Shown: positions 13,466 through 18,356 of the stretch, in pieces
How the letters are laid out: each line of letters opens with the position of its first letter
Position numbering within the stretch: the first letter of the stretch is position 1
From: an uncultured Hungatella sp.
GTDB lineage: Bacteria; Bacillota; Clostridia; Lachnospirales; Lachnospiraceae
Direction of reading: 5' to 3'
NCBI GenBank assembly: GCA_910585645.1
Contig: CAJUFP010000101.1
Location: forward strand, 1-18,356
Length of the DNA stretch: 18,356 nucleotides
Position numbers and translations under genes: made by a program
The notes under the pieces: model-generated
What the model was told of the DNA's origin: nothing
Seen by the model: the letters and a program-made list of their open reading frames with translations, nothing else
The model's database searches: none

Positions 13466-14854
13466 ATGGCAGGTCATGGTTTGAGAGAAAAAAGCCCTGG
13501 GGCAGACAGGCAGCAAAAACATGGGGGAGTGTCCCGAAGAACACATCAGAACGGAGGATTTCAGAATTCTCTGGGATTTGTGCTGGCCTGCGTGGGGTCG
13601 GCTGTGGGGATGGGCAATATCTGGCTGTTTCCCTACAGGCTGGGACAGTACGGAGGCGCGGCGTTTTTGATCCCGTATCTTTTCTTTATCGCCCTGTTCG
13701 GATTGACAGGGCTTTCGGTGGAGTTTGCCATCGGGCGCCGGGCGGGCACAGGGACTTTGGGTTCCTACGAGTATTGCTGGAATGCCAGAAAGAAGGGGAA
13801 GCTGGGATATGTTCTGGGGTGGATCCCTCTCATGGGTTCTCTTGGCATCGCGATCGGCTATTCGGTGATTCTGGGGTGGGTGTTGAAGACCTTGGGGGCC
13901 AGTCTGACAGGAGAGCTGTTTGTCAGGGACGCCGGGGGATTTTTTGCGGAGATGTCCTCGGCTTTTGGCAACATACCCTGCCATGTGGCGGTGGTATGTA
14001 TAGCCTGCGGGCTTTTGATGGCAGGGGCCACGAAAGGGATTGAGAAGATCAACAAGGTGCTGATGCCCGCGTTTTTCGGGCTGTTCGTGGTGCTGGCCGT
14101 GCGGGTGTTTTTCCTGGACGGGGCGTTACAGGGGTATCGGTTTTTGTTTATTCCCAAGTGGGAGTATCTGCTGAAGGCAGACACCTGGGTCATGGCCATG
14201 GGGCAGGCGTTTTTCTCCCTGTCCATCACCGGTTCGGGCATGATCGTCTATGGTTCCTACCTTGGGCGGGATGAAGATATCGTGGGAGCGTCGGTAAATA
14301 CGGCGGTGTTTGACACCATTGCGGCCATGTTGGCAGGTCTGGCTATTATGCCGGCGGTGTTTGCCTTTGGCATCGAGCCGGCCAGCGGACCGCCGCTGAT
14401 GTTCATCACTTTGCCCCAGGTATTTGCCCAGATGCCTCTTGGAAGACTGTTTGCGGTGTTCTTCTTTGTGTCTGTGGCATTTGCGGGGATAACCAGCCTG
14501 ATAAACATGTTTGAGGCTGTGTGCGAGTCGTGGCAGACCCGGTTCGGAATGTCCCACAGGGTCATGGCCGCCCTGTGCGGCGCGGTGGCTCTGGCTGTGG
14601 GGATCTTTATCGAGGACGGAGACAAGGTGGGAGCGTGGATGGATTTTATTACCATTCTGGTGGTGCCTTTTGGCGCGCTCCTTGGCGCTTTTTCCATCTA
14701 TTATATACTGGGCTGGGACGAGATAAAGGAGGAGATTTCCCTGGGAAGGGAGAAGCCGGTGGCGCCGTGGTTTGGCGTGGTGGGAAAATATGTGTATGTT
14801 CCTTTGGCGGTGTTTGTATTTATCCTTGGGATCGCGTACGGCGGGATCGGGTGA
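13466..14854 (+). CDS. NSS-family sodium-dependent transporter
   Basis: Neurotransmitter:sodium symporter (LeuT-fold) family protein, 462 residues, predicted to take up an amino acid or amine with Na+. The polar N-terminal 33 residues are followed by helix 1 with the signature GSAVGMGNIWLFPYRLG (44-60), a variant of the usual GNIWRFPY where Leu54 replaces the Arg that forms part of the extracellular gate. Helix 6 has the unwound substrate segment AFFSLSITGSGMIVYGSY (248-265). About 11 helices can be drawn, typical of bacterial NSS members. The stop is 52 bp before the lgt-like gene with no terminator, so co-transcription is likely. Confidence 0.9.
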   Translation: MAGHGLREKSPGADRQQKHGGVSRRTHQNGGFQNSLGFVLACVGSAVGMGNIWLFPYRLGQYGGAAFLIPYLFFIALFGLTGLSVEFAIGRRAGTGTLGSYEYCWNARKKGKLGYVLGWIPLMGSLGIAIGYSVILGWVLKTLGASLTGELFVRDAGGFFAEMSSAFGNIPCHVAVVCIACGLLMAGATKGIEKINKVLMPAFFGLFVVLAVRVFFLDGALQGYRFLFIPKWEYLLKADTWVMAMGQAFFSLSITGSGMIVYGSYLGRDEDIVGASVNTAVFDTIAAMLAGLAIMPAVFAFGIEPASGPPLMFITLPQVFAQMPLGRLFAVFFFVSVAFAGITSLINMFEAVCESWQTRFGMSHRVMAALCGAVALAVGIFIEDGDKVGAWMDFITILVVPFGALLGAFSIYYILGWDEIKEEISLGREKPVAPWFGVVGKYVYVPLAVFVFILGIAYGGIG

Positions 14855-14906
14855 GCGAAAAGTAAAAATAGCTTCTGAAATACGGGCTTGAATTTGAGGT
14901 GAAGGG

Positions 14907-15671
14907 ATGAAAAATGACTTGTTTTCTATCGGTGGTTTTACGATCCACGGCTACGGTCTTATGATCGGCATTGGATTTGTGGCGGCTTACCTTTTTTCGG
15001 ATTACAGGGCCAGAAAGAAGGGGCTGGACGGGGATCACGTATTTGGCCTTGCCATATGGGTGATTGTTATTGGACTGGCCAGCGCAAAGCTTTTGTACTA
15101 TATTACTACCATAGATGAGATCATAAAAAACCCCAGGCTCCTTCTGGATGTTGCCAACGGGTTTGTGGTGTATGGAGGGATCATAGGGGGAATCTTAGGC
15201 GGATACGCATACTGTAGAAAGTATAAGCTTAACTTCCTCAAATACGCGGATCTGATTCTGCCCGCGGTGGCGCTGGCCCAGGGGTTTGGACGGATCGGCT
15301 GTTTCCTTGCGGGGTGTTGTTACGGCATGGAGACGGACGGGGCCTTTGCCGTCGTGTTCCGGGATTCCGCCTACGCGCCCAACGGTGTTCGGCTGCTGCC
15401 TACGCAGCTGATGTCCAGCGGACTGAACTTTCTCCACTTTTTCGTGCTTTTGTGGCTGTCAGGGAGAGTGAGGCGGGACGGGCAGGTGGCGGGAATGTAT
15501 CTGGTCTTCTACAGTCTGGGACGATTTGTCATGGAGTTTTTCCGGGGCGACCTGATTCGGGGGAATGTGGGGAGCCTGACAACATCCCAGTTTATCTCCC
15601 TGTTTGCGGCGGCGGCGGGGGTATACATGTTGGCGCGCAGCAGGAAATTGCCAGAGATTGCGGATGATTGA
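14907..15671 (+). CDS. Lgt-like prolipoprotein diacylglyceryl transferase family protein, divergent signature
   Basis: A 254-residue polytopic membrane protein of the Lgt family, which moves diacylglycerol from phosphatidylglycerol to the lipobox cysteine of prelipoproteins. Family features: HGYGLMIGIGF (14-24), VVYGGIIGG (87-95), GRIGCFLAGCCYG (128-140), and SLGRFVMEFFRGD (203-215). Against the usual GRxGNFxNxExxG signature, Asn is Cys132, the second Asn is Ala135 and Glu is Cys137. The corresponding Asn146 and Glu151 matter in the E. coli enzyme. This Cys-rich form is familiar in clostridia, perhaps as a paralog, so I withhold the symbol lgt. GAGGTGAAGGG precedes the ATG. It is followed after 12 bp by the kinase gene, whose ribosome site starts at the lgt-like stop. 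Confidence 0.85.
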   Translation: MKNDLFSIGGFTIHGYGLMIGIGFVAAYLFSDYRARKKGLDGDHVFGLAIWVIVIGLASAKLLYYITTIDEIIKNPRLLLDVANGFVVYGGIIGGILGGYAYCRKYKLNFLKYADLILPAVALAQGFGRIGCFLAGCCYGMETDGAFAVVFRDSAYAPNGVRLLPTQLMSSGLNFLHFFVLLWLSGRVRRDGQVAGMYLVFYSLGRFVMEFFRGDLIRGNVGSLTTSQFISLFAAAAGVYMLARSRKLPEIADD

Positions 15672-15683
15672 GGAGGAAGCGTT

Positions 15684-18200
15684 GTGAAGGGCATGAAGAA
15701 GTTTCTTTTGGCCAGCGCTCTGGGGCTGGCAGGGCTTTGTATCGCCTGTTTTGTCTGGCTGGGGATCTTTATGGGGGCGAAAAGTCAGGAGGCGATCAAC
15801 CAGGTGGGGTGCATTTATATGTCTGCGGTCAGCAGGCAGCTGCAGGAAAAGTTTGACGCCATCATCAGGCTGAGGCTGTCCCAGATCCAGGGGATCGTAA
15901 AGCGCACGCCCTGGGAGGACGCGGTTTACGGGGATGAGATGAGGAAAGACCTGGCCGTAAGCGGCAGCATCCGGGAGTTTGAGTACCTGGGCCTGTACAC
16001 GGAGGACGGGAGATGTGAGCGGATCTACGGGGATCCTGTGGAGATCTCGGACCAGGGGCAGTCCCAGCTTGGAAAGGAACGGGCGGTTATCAGCGGTCTG
16101 GATGAACGGGGGGAGAGGCTTCTCCTTCTGGGAGTCAGGGCTCATTATCCCATGGGCGATGGGGGAAGAAGTTCCATGCTCATAGCCGGAGTTCCCATGG
16201 ATTATCTCAATGAGGCCCTTGTGCTCAACGAGGAGAATTCTATGATATACTCCCACATCATCCGCCGGGACGGCACGTTTATTATCCAGAGCAGGACAAA
16301 GTACAGGGAGGATTATTTTACCCAGGTTAAGGAGATGTTCGAGGAATTTGACGGCAAGACGCCTCAGCAGTACGTGGACGAAATAGGGCGGGCCATGGAT
16401 CTGGGGGAAGATTACACCACCATCGCCATGGTGGACGGGGTGTATCAGCATTTTTATTGCGCGGATCTTCCGGATTCTCAGTGGTATCTGGTGGCGGTGA
16501 TGCCTTACGGCGTGTTGGATGATATTATCAGCCAGTTGGGAGGCGTTCGTCAGTACACGATTTTGGTAGTATGCGCTATAATCCTGGCAGCCGGGGTGAT
16601 CATTTTCATCATGTATTATAAACTGTCCCAAAATCAACTGCAGATCTTAAATAAGGCGGAACAGGCAAACCGGGCAAAGAGCGAATTCCTTTCCAACATG
16701 AGTCATGATATCCGAACGCCCATGAACGGGATCGTGGGTATGACGGCCATTGCCATGGCCAACCTGGGGGACACGACTAAGGTGAAGGACTGTCTGACAA
16801 AGATCACCCTGTCCAGCAAGCATCTGCTGGGGCTTATTAACGACGTGCTGGATATGTCAAAGATTGAGAGCGGAAAGCTGACTTTAAATCAGCATCAGGT
16901 GTCCCTGAGAGAGACGATGGACAGCATTGTCAATATTGTCCAGCCCCAGATTGAGGCCAGAAATCAGCATTTTGACATTTTTATCCAGAATGTGACGGCG
17001 GAGGAGGTGTATTGCGACAGCGTGCGCCTGAACCAGGTGCTCATCAATCTTCTGTCCAACGCCGTAAAGTTTACGCCGGAGGAGGGGACCATCAATGTAT
17101 TTTTAAGTCAGGAGGCCTCGCCGGCAGGGGACGGATGGGTGCGGTGCCATTTTAGAGTGAAGGACAACGGCATTGGCATGACCCCGGAATTTCAGAAGAC
17201 GATCTTTGAGACGTTTACCAGGGAGAGGAATCTTCAGGTTGACAAGACAGAGGGCAGCGGCCTGGGGATGGCCATTACCAAGTACATAGTGGAAGCTATG
17301 AAAGGCACGATAGAGCTTGACAGCGCTCCGGGAAAGGGAAGCCAGTTCCATATTACGGTGGATCTTGAGAAGGCCGCTATCCCGGAGGAGGATATGATCC
17401 TTCCCAGCTGGAAGATGCTGGTGGTGGACAACAATGAGGATCTTTGTCAGAGCGCGGTTTACGAGTTGAAACAGATGGGCATTGACGCGGACTGGGCCCT
17501 TAATGGGAGGATCGCGGTGGAGATGGCCCAGAGACGCCATGAGGAGCACTGCGGTTATCAGGTGATCCTTCTTGACTGGAAGATGCCCGGCATGGACGGA
17601 CTGGAGACGGCCCGGGAGATCCGGGGCAAGGTGGGGGATGAGGTTCCTATATTCCTCATATCAGCCTATGATTGGGGGGATATCGAGGCGGCGGCCAAAG
17701 ATGCGGGGGTTCAGGGATTTATCTCCAAACCGCTGTTTAAGTCCAACCTTTATTTGAGTCTCAGCAGATTTATGCTGAACCAGCAGAGGGAGGAGGAAGA
17801 GAAGCCCAGGGAGATCATGGATCTTTCAGGAAAGCGCATCCTTGTGGCGGAGGATAATGACCTGAATTGGGAGATCGCGGAGGAGCTTCTGTCAGAGACA
17901 GGCCTTGTGATGGAAAGGGCGGAGAACGGAAAAGTCTGCGTGGATATGTTCGAAGGTTCCAAGGCGGGATACTATGACGGGATACTCATGGATATACGGA
18001 TGCCTGTTATGAACGGGTATGAAGCGGCAAGGCTTATCCGCGAATCGTCGAGAGGCGACGCCGACCTGCCGATCATTGCTATGACGGCGGACGCGTTTTC
18101 CGATGATATCCAGAGATGCCTGGACAGCGGAATGGATGAACATGTGCCTAAGCCTATTGATGTGAAATTGGTCTTTGAGGTGTTGAAAAAGCATTTGTAA
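15684..18200 (+). CDS. Hybrid sensor histidine kinase with two receiver domains
   Basis: An 838-residue membrane kinase. Start GTG at 15684 with AGGAGG seven bases upstream. Membrane helix 8-30, extracellular sensor about 31-288 (size and layout fit a Cache-type domain, inferred), second helix about 291-312. HisKA with phospho-acceptor His341 in FLSNMSHDIRTPMNG. ATPase domain with N box around Asn459, DNGIGM (494-499), GSGLGMA (524-530). Receiver 1 (about 577-697): phospho-site Asp631, Lys682, but the acidic pair is D582-N583 instead of D-D. Receiver 2 (about 717-838): E723-D724, Asp770, Thr801, Lys823, all standard. There is no output domain or HPt, so the partner is elsewhere. It is the last gene of the transporter-lgt-kinase run. 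Confidence 0.95.
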   Translation: MKGMKKFLLASALGLAGLCIACFVWLGIFMGAKSQEAINQVGCIYMSAVSRQLQEKFDAIIRLRLSQIQGIVKRTPWEDAVYGDEMRKDLAVSGSIREFEYLGLYTEDGRCERIYGDPVEISDQGQSQLGKERAVISGLDERGERLLLLGVRAHYPMGDGGRSSMLIAGVPMDYLNEALVLNEENSMIYSHIIRRDGTFIIQSRTKYREDYFTQVKEMFEEFDGKTPQQYVDEIGRAMDLGEDYTTIAMVDGVYQHFYCADLPDSQWYLVAVMPYGVLDDIISQLGGVRQYTILVVCAIILAAGVIIFIMYYKLSQNQLQILNKAEQANRAKSEFLSNMSHDIRTPMNGIVGMTAIAMANLGDTTKVKDCLTKITLSSKHLLGLINDVLDMSKIESGKLTLNQHQVSLRETMDSIVNIVQPQIEARNQHFDIFIQNVTAEEVYCDSVRLNQVLINLLSNAVKFTPEEGTINVFLSQEASPAGDGWVRCHFRVKDNGIGMTPEFQKTIFETFTRERNLQVDKTEGSGLGMAITKYIVEAMKGTIELDSAPGKGSQFHITVDLEKAAIPEEDMILPSWKMLVVDNNEDLCQSAVYELKQMGIDADWALNGRIAVEMAQRRHEEHCGYQVILLDWKMPGMDGLETAREIRGKVGDEVPIFLISAYDWGDIEAAAKDAGVQGFISKPLFKSNLYLSLSRFMLNQQREEEEKPREIMDLSGKRILVAEDNDLNWEIAEELLSETGLVMERAENGKVCVDMFEGSKAGYYDGILMDIRMPVMNGYEAARLIRESSRGDADLPIIAMTADAFSDDIQRCLDSGMDEHVPKPIDVKLVFEVLKKHL

Positions 18201-18211
18201 TAGGAAAAATG

Positions 18212-18239
18212 AGGGGGCGGGGAGACTTGCCTCCTTTTT
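18212..18239 (+). terminator. Intrinsic terminator after the kinase gene
   Basis: AGGGGGC (18212-18218) pairs with GCCTCCT (18229-18235) with one G-T wobble and a 10-base loop, followed by five T. It starts 12 bases after the kinase stop. Confidence 0.7.
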
Positions 18240-18321
18240 ATCGTGGGGGAGCTAAATTGATATATAATTGAGTGAGCAAAAGAGGGCGAAGGGTGTCGCG
18301 GAGCCAGTCAGAGAAGGAGAG

Positions 18322-18356
18322 ATGTCCCGTCCGGGTTCAGATATGCCAAACATTCC
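18322..18356 (+). CDS. Possible start of a further gene, cut by the window edge
   Basis: An ATG at 18322 with AAGGAG at 18314-18319, closer than ideal, opens a frame reading MSRPGSDMPNI to the end. A TATAAT lies at 18263-18268 but has no good -35 box. Too short to identify. Confidence 0.25.
   Translation, partial: MSRPGSDMPNI

Noticed and set aside
15459..16637. 392-residue open frame on the minus strand across the lgt-kinase junction
   Set aside because: Antisense to two well-supported genes, His/Pro/Arg-rich composition, no motif. A shadow frame caused by high GC.
1..18356. CRISPR array, prophage or defence island
   Set aside because: No regularly spaced repeats, phage structural genes, nucleases or toxin-antitoxin pairs were found. 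Gene content is housekeeping and common accessory functions.

Overview
The window looks like a chromosomal stretch from a Gram-positive anaerobe of the class Clostridia, most likely Lachnospiraceae (Enterocloster/Lachnoclostridium-like). The reasons are moderate-to-high GC with GGAGG-type ribosome sites, sigma-A promoters with 17-bp spacers, a CIRCE element, a clostridial-type galactokinase, a Cys-rich Lgt variant and a large hybrid sensor kinase. The genus assignment is inference. Nearly all genes are housekeeping or common accessory genes. I see no CRISPR array, phage module, toxin-antitoxin pair or biosynthetic cluster.

Layout. Positions 1-52 are the 3' end of a group II intron cut by the window edge. 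A promoter, tRNA-Gln(TTG) and terminator follow, then ftsH with its own promoter and terminator (443-2487). The 439-bp gap after ftsH holds the terminator, a 132-bp non-coding repeat (copy A) and the degV promoter. degV (2781-3617) is bracketed by copy A and by an inverted copy B (3757-3891). The two copies share terminal inverted repeats, an internal hairpin and two conserved blocks. A small DUF1284-like gene (minus) and a CapA-type metallophosphatase gene (plus) diverge from a short region that has a strong promoter on each strand, a palindrome on each promoter and a 59-bp near-perfect inverted repeat. A galactokinase gene with a clean terminator follows.

A methyltransferase gene (minus) and htpG (plus) diverge at 8622-8878. 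That gap carries a hairpin, a 12-bp direct repeat, a CIRCE operator and a near-consensus promoter, so HrcA control of htpG is likely. htpG and a nitroreductase gene (minus) converge on a bidirectional terminator and a set of GC-rich hairpins. A six-helix membrane protein gene (minus) and a patatin-like lipase gene (plus) come next.

The last block is a probable co-transcribed run from one promoter: an NSS-family sodium-coupled transporter, an Lgt-like diacylglyceryl transferase with an altered signature, and a hybrid histidine kinase with two receiver domains. The kinase gene starts at a GTG 12 bp after the lgt-like stop, and a terminator closes the unit. A possible next gene is cut by the right edge.

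The most unusual material is non-coding: the A/B repeat pair around degV, the 59-bp palindrome with matching TAA flanks, the palindrome-covered divergent promoters, and CIRCE lying upstream of the htpG -35 box. Among proteins, the Lgt-like enzyme and the galactokinase have notable changes in their signature motifs.
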